A DNA stretch of 44,280 bases from the NCBI GenBank assembly GCA_013298505.1, contig JAAFHY010000019.1:1-44280 (forward strand). The letters run 5' to 3'. The notes under the pieces are model-generated. The model saw nothing but the letters and a program-made list of their open reading frames with translations. It was not told where the DNA came from and made no database searches. This document shows positions 26,138 through 34,818 of the stretch, piece by piece (within the stretch, counting starts at the first letter, position 1; each line of letters starts with the position of its first letter). The translations under genes and the position numbers were made by a program. Source of the stretch: Cytophagales bacterium (GTDB taxonomy: Bacteria; Bacteroidota; Bacteroidia; Cytophagales; Cyclobacteriaceae).

Positions 26138-26401
26138 ATGGAAAGTAACTTACGATTTAGGAGACCCTTGTTTTGGGATATCAATGAGAACGATATTGAG
26201 AAGGCGTTGGTAGAGTCACCAATGTGGGTAATTCCTAGGGTCTTTGAATATGGTAGTATAGATGACATTCGCGATGTAATAGATTTGTATGGTTTGGAAA
26301 AGGCTAAACATGCGCTGTTGAAAACTAAAATGAAGCCATTGACTCGGTCTATGGCTTACCTGTTTCTAAACATAGATCCGGATAAGAGATATGCTGTTTA
26401 G
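26138..26401 (+). CDS. Putative antitoxin, DUF6922-like
   Basis: This 87-residue protein contains RRPLFWDIN...IPRVFEYGSIDDIRDVIDLYGLEKAKHALL, matching the small Bacteroidota family that I recall as DUF6922 (LFWD and YG-LE--K landmarks). Such proteins commonly precede AbiEii-type nucleotidyltransferases. It overlaps the downstream nucleotidyltransferase gene by 11 bases, the coupling expected of an antitoxin-toxin pair. The antitoxin role is inferred from this arrangement, not demonstrated. Confidence 0.65.
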   Translation: MESNLRFRRPLFWDINENDIEKALVESPMWVIPRVFEYGSIDDIRDVIDLYGLEKAKHALLKTKMKPLTRSMAYLFLNIDPDKRYAV

Positions 26402-27041
26402 AGACACTGTAACTCCTGAGCTCTTCGATACCGCTTCAATTCTATGTGCAATGCCGGAGTTAGCTTCATTTAGAATCGTGGGTGGCACTGCTCTCGCCCT
26501 GCAAATCGGTCATAGAAAATCAGTCGATATTGACTTCTTTTCAAACGAAAAAGTTCAAAAACAAAGTATCTTGAAAGTTCTAGCGCAACATTTTGATACT
26601 ACAAATTTGTTCGTGGGCACCGATAGCATCTCGGGGGAGATAAAGGACATCAAGATTGATTTCTATGATGATTGGATGATTCCATTTAAGACGGAGCCGG
26701 TTTTTTTGGAGAGTTTGAGACTGTGTTCTCCCATGGATATCGCGGGCTTTAAGCTAAATGCGATTACAGAGCGAAGAGAAAAAAAAGACTACATCGACTT
26801 ATTTTTTTTATTCGAGGAATTAGGAACTGAAAAGATATTGAAAAATTTTAAGGGATATAATCCATCAATTTCACCCAAATCAATATTGTTTGCGTTATCT
26901 GAAGTTAAGACCGCAGAACAAAATGAGTCTAGAATGCCGGATATGCTTGTTAATGTTTCGTGGAAGCAAATTCGATCAAAAATGGTGAATGCGGCTAAAG
27001 AATATCTTTCAATTGTTGAAAACGTGGGGCATAAAAAATGA
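26391..27041 (+). CDS. AbiEii/AbiGii-like nucleotidyltransferase (putative toxin)
   Basis: This 216-residue protein carries FRIVGGTALALQIGHRKSVDIDFFS (27-51), the nucleotidyltransferase core with GGT at 31-33 and the metal-binding D46-x-D48. A further IKIDFYDDW segment (about 88-96) may supply the third carboxylate. This is the AbiEii/MenT-type group, which transfers nucleotides to tRNA or other targets as toxins. It overlaps the small upstream gene by 11 bases. The pair is set between two genes of one LPS pathway, which suggests insertion. Anti-phage or stability function is inference. Confidence 0.78.
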   Translation: MLFRDTVTPELFDTASILCAMPELASFRIVGGTALALQIGHRKSVDIDFFSNEKVQKQSILKVLAQHFDTTNLFVGTDSISGEIKDIKIDFYDDWMIPFKTEPVFLESLRLCSPMDIAGFKLNAITERREKKDYIDLFFLFEELGTEKILKNFKGYNPSISPKSILFALSEVKTAEQNESRMPDMLVNVSWKQIRSKMVNAAKEYLSIVENVGHKK

Positions 27042-27072
27042 TTTATGTAGTCTCGAATCTGTCCTACATAAA
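27042..27072. terminator. Hairpin after the AbiEii-like gene
   Basis: TTTATGTAG (27042-27050) and CTACATAAA (27064-27072) form a nine-base inverted repeat starting at the base after the stop codon. It lacks a T-tract on the plus strand, so termination efficiency is uncertain. Confidence 0.4.
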
Positions 27073-27095
27073 ACTTATGAAAATAAAAAAAAATC

Positions 27096-27110
27096 ATCAC
27101 AAATTGTGAT
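27096..27110. promoter_or_regulatory. Short palindrome upstream of kdnB
   Basis: ATCACAA-A-TTGTGAT is a perfect seven-base inverted repeat 54 bases before the kdnB start. It could be an operator for a dimeric regulator. No matching copy was seen elsewhere in the window. Confidence 0.3.
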
Positions 27111-27164
27111 TACTTATTCGACAGATCGGCTTTAAAGTGAAACAAAAAGACTAAAGAAAATATC

Positions 27165-28244
27165 ATGCATAAAAATTTTAAAGGAATTGAAAAGACCGTA
27201 TTCGGTCGTGGTAGTTTTAGCCAACTAGGTGAAATTGTAGAGGCACAGCGCCATCAAAACGATGGGTTCATGCTGTATTTGGTCGACAACTATTTCAAAG
27301 GAAAGGAACTTGCCAATCGTATCCCGATGAAAGCAGGTGACACGATCATGTATATCGATGTCGATCAATTCGAACCAACGACTCAGCAAATCGATTCAAT
27401 TCGTGATTCGGTAAAAAAGACAAGGGGAATTCCCGCAGCGGCCATTGGCATTGGCGGTGGCTCAATCATGGATATTGCGAAAGCGGTCTCTTTAATGTTT
27501 ACCAACGAGGGTTCTTCTCAATTGTACCAAGGTCTAAACTTGATCAAGAAGCCAGGCATCTATCACGTTGGCGTGCCGACTATTTCTGGTACAGGTGCAG
27601 AAGTATCTATGACGGCCGTGCTAACCGGTCCAGAAAAAAAATTAGGTTTAAAATGCGAGTGGACTGTTTTCAACCAAGTCATCCTAGATCCAGATTTGAT
27701 TGCCAGTGTACCGCGCAACTGGTGGTTCTACACGGGTATGGACACGTACATCCATTGTATCGAATCTGAAAACGGAACGCTGAATAATGCGTATAGTCAC
27801 GCCTATGCAGAACAATCATTGAAATTGTGCAGAGAAATTTATTTGGGCGAGAAGAGCGGCCAAAATGCAGAGAACGATGACAAGTTGATGGTGGCTTCGC
27901 TGATGGGAGGATTAAGCTTAACTTATTCTGAAGTAGGTGTTTGCCATGCGCTATCTTATGGACTTTCAAAGATATTGGGCACAAGACATTGTTATGCAAA
28001 TTGTTTAGCCTTCAACCATCTGGAAGATTATTATCCGGAAGGTGTGAAGGAGTTCAAAACGATGATTGCGAAACACAAAATTGATTTACCACAAGGCCTC
28101 GCCAAAGACTGGACAGACGATCAGATCACTAAGATGGCGCACGTATCATACAACCTTACACACATGTGGGCACATGCAATAGGAAGTGATTGGAAGGAGA
28201 AGATTACAATTGCGAGTATTGAAGAGCTTTTCAGGAGGCTGTAA
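27165..28244 (+). CDS. kdnB: Iron-type alcohol dehydrogenase, probable KdnB (Kdo 8-oxidase)
   Basis: The 359-residue protein has the family III iron-dependent alcohol dehydrogenase pattern: GIGGGSIMDIAKA (95-107, cofactor binding), VPTISGTGAEVS (137-148), and metal ligands Asp193, His197, His261 and His275. The start FKGIEKTVFGRGSFSQLGEIV and the overall form resemble Shewanella KdnB, which oxidises the C8 hydroxyl of Kdo before KdnA aminates it. With kdnA nearby this supports modified Kdo (Kdo8N) in the outer membrane. The stop codon ends exactly where the repeat-bounded GxxExxY cassette begins. Confidence 0.82.
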   Translation: MHKNFKGIEKTVFGRGSFSQLGEIVEAQRHQNDGFMLYLVDNYFKGKELANRIPMKAGDTIMYIDVDQFEPTTQQIDSIRDSVKKTRGIPAAAIGIGGGSIMDIAKAVSLMFTNEGSSQLYQGLNLIKKPGIYHVGVPTISGTGAEVSMTAVLTGPEKKLGLKCEWTVFNQVILDPDLIASVPRNWWFYTGMDTYIHCIESENGTLNNAYSHAYAEQSLKLCREIYLGEKSGQNAENDDKLMVASLMGGLSLTYSEVGVCHALSYGLSKILGTRHCYANCLAFNHLEDYYPEGVKEFKTMIAKHKIDLPQGLAKDWTDDQITKMAHVSYNLTHMWAHAIGSDWKEKITIASIEELFRRL

Positions 28245-28736
28245 TTTCACGCAAAGACGCTAAGTCGCAAAGAATGCTGTTATGACCGAAAATGAATTGT
28301 CTAAAATTGTCGTTCATTGCTGCTTTAAATACACAAAGCGCTAGGGCCTGGATTACTGGAATCTGTGTATGAGGAACTACTCTCCTACGAACTGAAGAAA
28401 GAAAATTTAAACTTCACAAGGCAGCAAGGAATTCCATTGATCTACGAGAACGTTAAGCTAGACCTTGGATTTCGGTCTGATATTATTGTCGAAAATAAAA
28501 TAATCGTGGAGATTAAATCCGTAGAATTAATTGCTCCAGTTCATCAAAAACAATTGTTCACATATTTAAGAATTACAGGCCTTAAATTAGGGTTACTTGT
28601 GAATTTTAATGACGCTCTAATCAAGAACGGAATTCAACGAATTGTGAATGGATTATAGCTATTATCTCACCCAAAGACACAAAGTCGCAAAGGGTAAAAC
28701 AGACTTAACTTTGCGCCTCTGCGCCTTTGCGTGAAA
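28245..28736. mobile_element. GxxExxY cassette bounded by CGCAAAG-type inverted repeats
   Basis: TTTCACGCAAAG (28245-28256) and its exact complement CTTTGCGTGAAA (28725-28736) form 12-bp terminal inverted repeats. Inside lie more related units with eight-base periodicity: CGCAAAGA-CGCTAAGT-CGCAAAGA at the left, CCAAAGA-CACAAAGT-CGCAAAGG at about 28670-28695, and CTTTGCGCCTCTGCGCC at the right. Between them is a frameshifted GxxExxY gene. The unit fills the whole gap between the kdnB stop and the trmN6 start. I recall the same gene-repeat association in other Bacteroidota genomes. Confidence 0.6.
28282..28658 (+). pseudogene. GxxExxY family protein with a one-base frameshift
   Basis: From ATG 28282 the frame reads MTENELSKIVVHCCFK and soon stops at TAG. 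Continuing in the next frame gives IHKALGPGLLESVYEELLSYELK and the rest of a GxxExxY protein: GIPLIYENVKLDLGFRSDI, VENKIIVEIKSVE, VHQKQLFTYLRITGLKLGLLVNF and the usual ending IVNGL. One base is missing near 28325-28333 (TTTAAATACAC where TTTAAAATACAC would keep frame). Total length 377 is one short of a multiple of three. The motif G-P-G-LLES-VYE that names the family is intact after the break. A shortened protein could still start at ATG 28365. Confidence 0.8.
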
Positions 28737-28737
28737 C

Positions 28738-29436
28738 ATGTTTCATTTCAAGCAATTCTCCCTCGAAGACTCCAACTGCGCAATGAAAGTAGGTACGGAT
28801 GCCGTTTTATTGGGCGCATGGGTTGACGTTTCAAAAACAAAGAAAATCCTGGATGTTGGTACAGGCTGCGGAGTCATTGCATTGATGCTAGCTCAACGTA
28901 CCGAAGCAGATGTGTTGATCGAGGGAATCGAAATTGAACAGATCAATGCCGCACAAGCACAGGAGAATGCAAACAACTCACCCTGGGCTAATCGCGTATG
29001 CATTCACTCGGTAGCCCTACAAAATTTTAAGTCACCTTCAACCTTTGATCTAATTGTCAGCAACCCACCATACTTTCTCAACAGTCAGTTGCCACCAATC
29101 GCACATCGAGCAAAAGCAAGACACATACAAACTCTTACGTTTGAAGAATTGATTACTCATTCACTTCGATTATTGAATCGGAATGGACGGCTAGCCATCA
29201 TACTTCCTTTTGAAGAAGGAAATTTATTTCAATCTCTGGCAGAAAAGCATAAACTCTTTGCTAGCAACCGTTTGGCTTTCTACTCACGGCAAGAAAAACC
29301 ACAAGAGCGTTGGCTATTTGAATTCTCGATACAACCTTCCATCTCAAAAATAGAGCAACTTGTTTTGCATGGCGAAGGCGAAAGTTGGTCGGATGATTAT
29401 AAAAAACTGACTAAAGATTTTTACTTAAAGCTCTGA
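28738..29436 (+). CDS. trmN6: tRNA1(Val) (adenine-37-N6)-methyltransferase, TrmN6-like
   Basis: This 232-residue Rossmann methyltransferase has motif I ILDVGTGCGVIALML (37-51), an acidic end of strand 2 (GIEIE, 63-67) and the catalytic NPPY tetrad at 109-112 (SNPPYF), which identifies amino-methyltransferases of adenine. The start FHFKQFSLEDSNCAMKVGTDAVLLGAW is characteristic of YfiC/TrmN6. It methylates A37 of tRNA-Val. The ATG lies one base past the inverted-repeat end of the GxxExxY cassette, so its promoter and leader must come from that cassette. Confidence 0.87.
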   Translation: MFHFKQFSLEDSNCAMKVGTDAVLLGAWVDVSKTKKILDVGTGCGVIALMLAQRTEADVLIEGIEIEQINAAQAQENANNSPWANRVCIHSVALQNFKSPSTFDLIVSNPPYFLNSQLPPIAHRAKARHIQTLTFEELITHSLRLLNRNGRLAIILPFEEGNLFQSLAEKHKLFASNRLAFYSRQEKPQERWLFEFSIQPSISKIEQLVLHGEGESWSDDYKKLTKDFYLKL

Positions 29437-29549
29437 TTTTTCACAGACGGCATTCAAAAGTTCTCTCTCATTTATTGGCCACTCATCAAAATTCTCGTTT
29501 TGGTAAAAATGTTTTAGCGATTTTTGCCATTTAATTGATACTACTTTTT

Positions 29550-31805
29550 GTGCGCCTATTTATTCTGATTGTATTTGTTAGTTGCTCTGTTATTTGCCAA
29601 GCACAATTGCCTGGCCTTCATATCAATAAAACCGATGAGAAAATTACTATTGATGCAGAGATGAACGAGGCAGTTTGGAAAGATGCCGAGGTAGCCGACA
29701 AATTCAAACAATTCTTCCCATTCGATTCTTCGTTCGCGAAAGCACAGACGGAAGTACGTATGACGTACGATGACAATAACATTTATGTGTTCGCCATCAT
29801 GCACAACACAGGTCCGCGCAAATATGTAACACCATCGTTGCGCAGGGATTTTAGAGGCGAGGCCAACGATTCGTTTGTTGTTCAATTTGATACGTTTAAA
29901 GATAACACCAACTCTTTTCAATTCGGTACTAACCCTTTTGGCGTTCAGCGTGAAGGTCTAGTTTCCAACGGTGGCAGCGGTGCACAGAGCGATCTATCAT
30001 TAAATTGGGATAATGTTTGGTACTCGGAAGCAAAAATGTTGGATGACCGATGGGTGTGTGAGTTTTCCATCCCATTTCGATCGCTGCGCTATAAAGATGG
30101 ATTGAGTTCATGGAACATTAACTTCTATCGTATCGACAGTCACAATGCTGAGCGATCAACATGGTCGCCCATTCCCCGAAATTTTCCGCTCATATCGTTG
30201 GCATTCATGCGTCCTTTGGTTTGGGACAAACCACTTAGTAAGCCGGGCGAAAATATTACGATTATTCCTTATTTAGCAGCACGAAGCAATAAGAACTATT
30301 TAGAAGGCAAACCTGTAGACAACGCTGCCTCCATAGGTGTAGATGCAAAAGTAGCTATTGGGCCTGGGCTAAATTTAGACTTAACGGTAAACCCGGATTT
30401 CTCTCAAGTAGAAGTAGACCAGCAAGTAACTAACCTCGATCGTTTTGAAATTTTCTTTCCTGAGCGAAGACAATTTTTCTTAGAAAATGCCGACCTCTTT
30501 TCGGATTTCGGTGGAGAGGGAGCCCGCCCATTTTTTTCGAGAAGAATTGGCGTTACTCGCGACCAGAGTACAGGGCAAAATATCGAAAATCCAATTTATT
30601 TTGGAGCTAGACTGAGCGGGAAAATTAACAATAACTTGAGGGTGGGCTTACTTTCGATGCAAGCCGGACAAGACAAAGGAAATGGTCTACCATCTACTAA
30701 CTATACAGTGGCTACTTTCCAACACAAAATATTTGCCCGATCAAACATCGGGGTGATTTTTATTAACAAGCAGGCATTTCAAGATTCGGTGGGTGGCGAT
30801 TTTTTGATAGCTCCTCAAAAATACAATCGGGTAGTTGGGCTTGACTACAACTTGGCAAGCAAAGACAATAAATGGAATGGAAAATTCTATTACCATCGTT
30901 CGTTCACTAACGGTCAAAGCGATTCTACTTTTGCTATGGGGGCTCGGCTAGCCTACAATACTTTCAAATGGGACATATCAGCAACAGCGATGAACATTGG
31001 TGCAAACTATAATCCAGAGGTCGGATTTGTGCGAAGAAAGAATTACATTCGGTTGGCGCCAACCATTTGGTATAATTTTTATCCAAAGTCAAAATTAATA
31101 AATAGCCACGGCCCGGGTTTTGACTTCGATATCATTGGTAATAAAGTATACTTTGATTTAAAAAAAATTAGACTTTTTGGAGTTACTGATTACGATTTCA
31201 ATTTTATGTATCGGGTTCGCTTTCAAAACACCGCTCAGTTTACTATGCGCTTGCGTCAAGAATATGTATACCTGTTCTCAAGTTTCGATCCGACCAATAC
31301 GGGCAGCGAGAAATTGCAGATAGGAACTGAGTACATTAATAATCTGGTGGTTGCTAATTTTACCTCCGATGCACGAAAGCGATTATTCTTCGATATTGCC
31401 ACTCGTTCAGGAGAGTATTTCAATGGTCATCGCCTCAACCTAGTTGGATCAGTCAATTACAGAGCCCAACCCTACGCAGTACTATCACTAAATTTTAGTT
31501 ACAACAAAATCAACTTGCCAGCACCTTACAAGAGTGCAGAACTTGTTTTGATTGGCCCTCGTTTCGACTTTACATTTTCAAGAAGCTTGTTCTGGACTAC
31601 ATTTGTGCAATACAACAATCAAATCAATAACATCAATATCAACTCTCGCTTACAATGGCGCTTTAGGCCAGTGTCAGATTTATTCATCTCTTATACCGAT
31701 AACTACTTTGCCAGTGATGAGCTCAGAGAGGGTGTTCAATACCAAAGTTTCCAGCCAAAATTGCGGGCTATTGTCGTCAAATTCACCTACTGGCTGAATT
31801 TATAA
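29550..31805 (+). CDS. DUF5916 outer-membrane-type protein with N-terminal CBM9-like domain
   Basis: The product is 751 residues from GTG 29550, which directly gives a signal peptide (MRLFILIVFVSCSVICQAQ); a TTG at 29535 adds five residues. Residues about 25-200 resemble a carbohydrate-binding family 9-like domain (ITIDAEMNEAVWKDAE, TEVRMTYDDNNIYVFAIMHN). The rest is the DUF5916 barrel-like region with LDLTVNPDFSQVEVDQQVTNL and FPERRQFFLENADLFS, ending VVKFTYWLNL. It probably sits in the outer membrane with a sugar-binding domain. The substrate is unknown. A paralogue lies at 40574-42952. Confidence 0.85.
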   Translation: MRLFILIVFVSCSVICQAQLPGLHINKTDEKITIDAEMNEAVWKDAEVADKFKQFFPFDSSFAKAQTEVRMTYDDNNIYVFAIMHNTGPRKYVTPSLRRDFRGEANDSFVVQFDTFKDNTNSFQFGTNPFGVQREGLVSNGGSGAQSDLSLNWDNVWYSEAKMLDDRWVCEFSIPFRSLRYKDGLSSWNINFYRIDSHNAERSTWSPIPRNFPLISLAFMRPLVWDKPLSKPGENITIIPYLAARSNKNYLEGKPVDNAASIGVDAKVAIGPGLNLDLTVNPDFSQVEVDQQVTNLDRFEIFFPERRQFFLENADLFSDFGGEGARPFFSRRIGVTRDQSTGQNIENPIYFGARLSGKINNNLRVGLLSMQAGQDKGNGLPSTNYTVATFQHKIFARSNIGVIFINKQAFQDSVGGDFLIAPQKYNRVVGLDYNLASKDNKWNGKFYYHRSFTNGQSDSTFAMGARLAYNTFKWDISATAMNIGANYNPEVGFVRRKNYIRLAPTIWYNFYPKSKLINSHGPGFDFDIIGNKVYFDLKKIRLFGVTDYDFNFMYRVRFQNTAQFTMRLRQEYVYLFSSFDPTNTGSEKLQIGTEYINNLVVANFTSDARKRLFFDIATRSGEYFNGHRLNLVGSVNYRAQPYAVLSLNFSYNKINLPAPYKSAELVLIGPRFDFTFSRSLFWTTFVQYNNQINNININSRLQWRFRPVSDLFISYTDNYFASDELREGVQYQSFQPKLRAIVVKFTYWLNL

Positions 31806-31896
31806 TTACTGATAATCAACAGTTTAACAATTAAATAATGTGTGTTTAAACATATATTATTCAATTTCCGTTATACTTGCATTCAAATTAAAAACT

Positions 31897-32466
31897 ATGA
31901 AAAAATTAAACACACTTATCATTGCGTTGTTCGTAGCGGGCACCGCCATGGCACAAACTTGGACGTTGGACAAAGGACACGCAAAAGTTGGATTTAGCAT
32001 TACCCATTTAATGATCTCTGATGTTGAGGGTTCATTCAACTCATTTGATGCAAAGCTAACATCAGCAAAAGAAGATTTTAGCGATGCTGTTGTAGAGTTT
32101 TCTGCTGACGTAAACAGCGTTAATACTGGTAACGAAAACCGTGACAAGCATTTGAAGAATGAAGATTTCTTTGATGCACCAAAATTCGGAACGCTTACTT
32201 TCAAAAGTAAGTCGCTAACAAAAGTAGAAGGAAAAAAATATAAATTGACAGGCGACATTACCATGCACGGTGTAACGAAGCCAGTAACATTGGATGTGAC
32301 TGTTAATGGCCCAGTGGCTCACCCATACAATAAAAAGACCGTAGCAGGTTTTAAAGTTTCTGGAACAATCAAAAGATCTGATTTCAACTTTGGAGCAAAG
32401 TATGGCAGCGCAATGCTAAGCGAAGAAGTGGTTATCACTGCTAACGCAGAGTTTACCAAAGACTAA
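31897..32466 (+). CDS. YceI family periplasmic protein
   Basis: This 189-residue protein starts at ATG 31897, where a signal peptide (MKKLNTLIIALFVAGTAMAQ) begins; an upstream in-frame start at 31840 is not used. The lipocalin-like YceI fold shows TWTLDKGHAKVGFSITHLMISDVEGSF, FDAPKFGTLTFKS, TMHGVTKPVTLDV and the ending FGAKYGSAMLSEEVVI. Family members bind polyisoprenoids in the periplasm and are linked to stress. The MarR regulator that follows after a terminator may control it. Confidence 0.88.
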   Translation: MKKLNTLIIALFVAGTAMAQTWTLDKGHAKVGFSITHLMISDVEGSFNSFDAKLTSAKEDFSDAVVEFSADVNSVNTGNENRDKHLKNEDFFDAPKFGTLTFKSKSLTKVEGKKYKLTGDITMHGVTKPVTLDVTVNGPVAHPYNKKTVAGFKVSGTIKRSDFNFGAKYGSAMLSEEVVITANAEFTKD

Positions 32467-32486
32467 TCTAAGCAAAGATAAAATAG

Positions 32487-32520
32487 ATCCACGGCAAGAG
32501 AACTGTCGTGGATTTTTTTT
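32487..32520 (+). terminator. Rho-independent terminator of yceI
   Basis: ATCCACGGCA pairs with TGTCGTGGAT (ten pairs with one G-T wobble) around a seven-base loop, followed directly by eight Ts. It separates yceI from the marR gene 13 bases on. Confidence 0.85.
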
Positions 32521-32532
32521 AAGAAGTAAAAA

Positions 32533-32985
32533 ATGAAAATCGAAGAAGAAATACAGCAACCAAAATTTCGAAACGCTCACCAAAAGGCGGTGATCAATCT
32601 ACTTTATACGGCAAATTGGTTGATGGATAAAAATAATTCGTTCTTCAAAGCCTACGGAATCACCAATCAACAATTCAATATTTTACGAATACTGCGCGGA
32701 CAGCATCCACAAAAAATTTCAGGCGCTGAGATTAAATCGCGTATGATTGACAAAAACTCAGATGTCTCTCGTCTGCTCGACCGCCTAATTGCAAAAAAAC
32801 TAATCGAAAAAAGTCAGTGCCCTAACGACAAGCGTGCGGCCGATGTGATGATTACAAAGTCTGGTCTTGACCTTCTGAAGATAATCGACAAAAAAATGGA
32901 CCAAACTGATAGTGCTGTTATGAATCTCACTTCACAAGAAGCTGAACAGTTGAGTCTGTTGTTGGATAAAAGTAGAGGGATTTAG
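32533..32985 (+). CDS. MarR family transcriptional regulator
   Basis: This 150-residue winged helix-turn-helix protein contains GITNQQFNILRILRGQ, the recognition helix region SDVSRLLDRLIAKKLIEK, and the wing CPNDKRAADVMITKSG with the conserved DKR. C-terminal helices should form the dimer. It lies directly after yceI on the same strand, an order common in Bacteroidota, and may regulate yceI and itself. No ligand can be named. Confidence 0.87.
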   Translation: MKIEEEIQQPKFRNAHQKAVINLLYTANWLMDKNNSFFKAYGITNQQFNILRILRGQHPQKISGAEIKSRMIDKNSDVSRLLDRLIAKKLIEKSQCPNDKRAADVMITKSGLDLLKIIDKKMDQTDSAVMNLTSQEAEQLSLLLDKSRGI

Positions 32986-32987
32986 GA

Positions 32988-33015
32988 AGTTTGAAGTCGT
33001 TAGTTTGGAGTCTGA
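32988..33015 (+). repeat. Heptanucleotide-periodic array
   Basis: Four seven-base units, AGTTTGA, AGTCGTT, AGTTTGG and AGTCTGA, follow the marR stop codon. They resemble the arrays at 26067, 35842, 40431 and 43008. Confidence 0.5.
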
Positions 33016-33035
33016 AAATTTTCGTATCCCAATCT

Positions 33036-34763
33036 CTATTTTAGAGTTTCCAATTCACCTCTCACAAAACTCATCAGTTCTTTAATATAAGCCTTACTAA
33101 AATCAAACTTCACATTGGCAGCCACATAGATTTCAGGAATGGTTTTCAAATAACCCAACTTCAGAGCATTCATATAGCCTTCCAATCCTTTTGCTTTGTT
33201 CTGCTTAAAGTTTCTCCAAACAGCAATTGCTCCCAACTGCGCCATGCCGTACTCAATATAATAGAACGGCACTTCATACAAATGCAACTGCTTTTGCCAG
33301 AGGTAATCTTTGGCTTCTTGCAACCCGCTCCAATCTGTAATGGTATCGGCAAACTCATCAAAAATTCGGTTCCAGTTTTCCTTTCGCTGAGCGGTGGTGT
33401 GTGTTGGGTTTTCGTAAATCCAATGTTGAAACTTATCGATCGTGGCGACCCACGGTAGGGTTTCAATAATATCTTCGAGTTGATCACGTTTGGCACGCTT
33501 TAGTTCATCGTCATTTGGAAAGAAAATTTGCCATTGATCCATCGAAATCAATTCCATCGCCATCGAAGCCAGCTCAGCCACTTCCATGGGAGGCGATTTA
33601 AAATCATTTAACTCCAAATCCTTTGTTAAAAAATTATGAACGGCATGCCCACCTTCGTGCATGATCGTGGTCATGTCGCGCATAGTGCTTGTAGCATTCA
33701 TAAAAATAAACGGCACACCAATTTCGGCCAAGGGATAATTGTAACCACCGGGTGCCTTTCCCTTCCGCGACTCTAAATCCAAATGCCCCATCTCCTTCAT
33801 CACCGAAAGGCAATTGCCCAAATACGGATCCAGCTTTTGAAAACACTGAATAGATTTTTCCGTCAGGTCTTTGCCATCAGCAAATGCTTTCAGTGCCTCT
33901 CTCCCCTCAGCATCCACGGCTTTGTCCCACGGGCGAAGTGAATTGACTTTTAGTTTTTCTTTTCGCTCGATGGACAGTTCATTCAAAATAGGCACCACTT
34001 CAGATGCAATGGCCTCGTGAAAATCAAAACAATCTTTCGGTGCGTAATCAAATCGTCCATAGGCTTTGAACATGTAATCACGAAAGTTTTCAAAATCCGC
34101 ATTCCGTGCTACTTGGTAGCGCAAGCCAATTAGCTTCGTGAACAATTCATCGAGTTTTTCTTTGTCTTTTAATCTTCGCGCAGAAATTTTGTGATACACT
34201 TCTTCACGCTTGGCGCGGTCGGTTGATTGCAAAATGACCCCCGCTTGCTGCAAGGTGAGCTCTTGCCCGTTTAGCTCCAACATCATCGCTCCCGAAATAG
34301 CGGCATATTTCTGTGTCTCCGTGGTGATCTCCGTCATCAGCTGAATATTCTCTTCTCGAAACAATTCCACCTCCTTCTTCAAGTTTCGAATCATGATTCC
34401 GTAGCCCAGCTCGTGCTCAAGTTCCTTCAAAAAAGGGCAACCCAAAACTTTCTTGTTTAATTGATCAGAATACAGTGCAATTTCAGGTTGTATCTGTTGC
34501 ACGAAATCTTGATAACTCTTCGTGTATTCTTCATTGTCCGTGTAACAGGTCATGCGGATGTACCGCCAACCACTGTCTTCGCTCAACACCGATTCGAGTT
34601 CGCTTCTCTTACGCAGCCATATTCTTAAACCAGATAGGCTTTCAATTGATTGATCAACCAATTGGTCAAAATAGGGCTTTAACTCTTCCCACGTGGTAAC
34701 GGTAAACTCCTCGGGCAAAAAACTTCGCTTCGGTCGCTGCGGTGCTACAATTCCTTCCATCAC
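33036..34763 (-). CDS. M3 family oligoendopeptidase (PepF-like)
   Basis: This 575-residue cytoplasmic metallopeptidase has the zinc motif HEGGH at residues 369-373 in TTIMHEGGHAVHNF. A downstream acidic stretch, SPPMEVAELASMAMEL (390-405), supplies the third zinc ligand. The length and the KAYGRFDYAPKDCFDFHEAI segment fit the PepF/oligopeptidase F group of M3, which degrades short peptides. It is monocistronic and divergent from the lactonase gene at 34819. No signal peptide is present. Confidence 0.9.
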   Translation of the reverse strand: MMEGIVAPQRPKRSFLPEEFTVTTWEELKPYFDQLVDQSIESLSGLRIWLRKRSELESVLSEDSGWRYIRMTCYTDNEEYTKSYQDFVQQIQPEIALYSDQLNKKVLGCPFLKELEHELGYGIMIRNLKKEVELFREENIQLMTEITTETQKYAAISGAMMLELNGQELTLQQAGVILQSTDRAKREEVYHKISARRLKDKEKLDELFTKLIGLRYQVARNADFENFRDYMFKAYGRFDYAPKDCFDFHEAIASEVVPILNELSIERKEKLKVNSLRPWDKAVDAEGREALKAFADGKDLTEKSIQCFQKLDPYLGNCLSVMKEMGHLDLESRKGKAPGGYNYPLAEIGVPFIFMNATSTMRDMTTIMHEGGHAVHNFLTKDLELNDFKSPPMEVAELASMAMELISMDQWQIFFPNDDELKRAKRDQLEDIIETLPWVATIDKFQHWIYENPTHTTAQRKENWNRIFDEFADTITDWSGLQEAKDYLWQKQLHLYEVPFYYIEYGMAQLGAIAVWRNFKQNKAKGLEGYMNALKLGYLKTIPEIYVAANVKFDFSKAYIKELMSFVRGELETLK

Positions 34764-34818
34764 TTTTTTGTTTTAGTTGTTCAAATAAACTTTAAATTTA
34801 GTCAAGTTTACAACCACC

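Noticed and set aside
28316-28335. Programmed -1 frameshift in the GxxExxY gene
   Set aside because: CTTTAAA followed by TAC is not a good slippery heptamer for the needed register and there is no obvious stimulatory structure; a simple one-base loss explains it.
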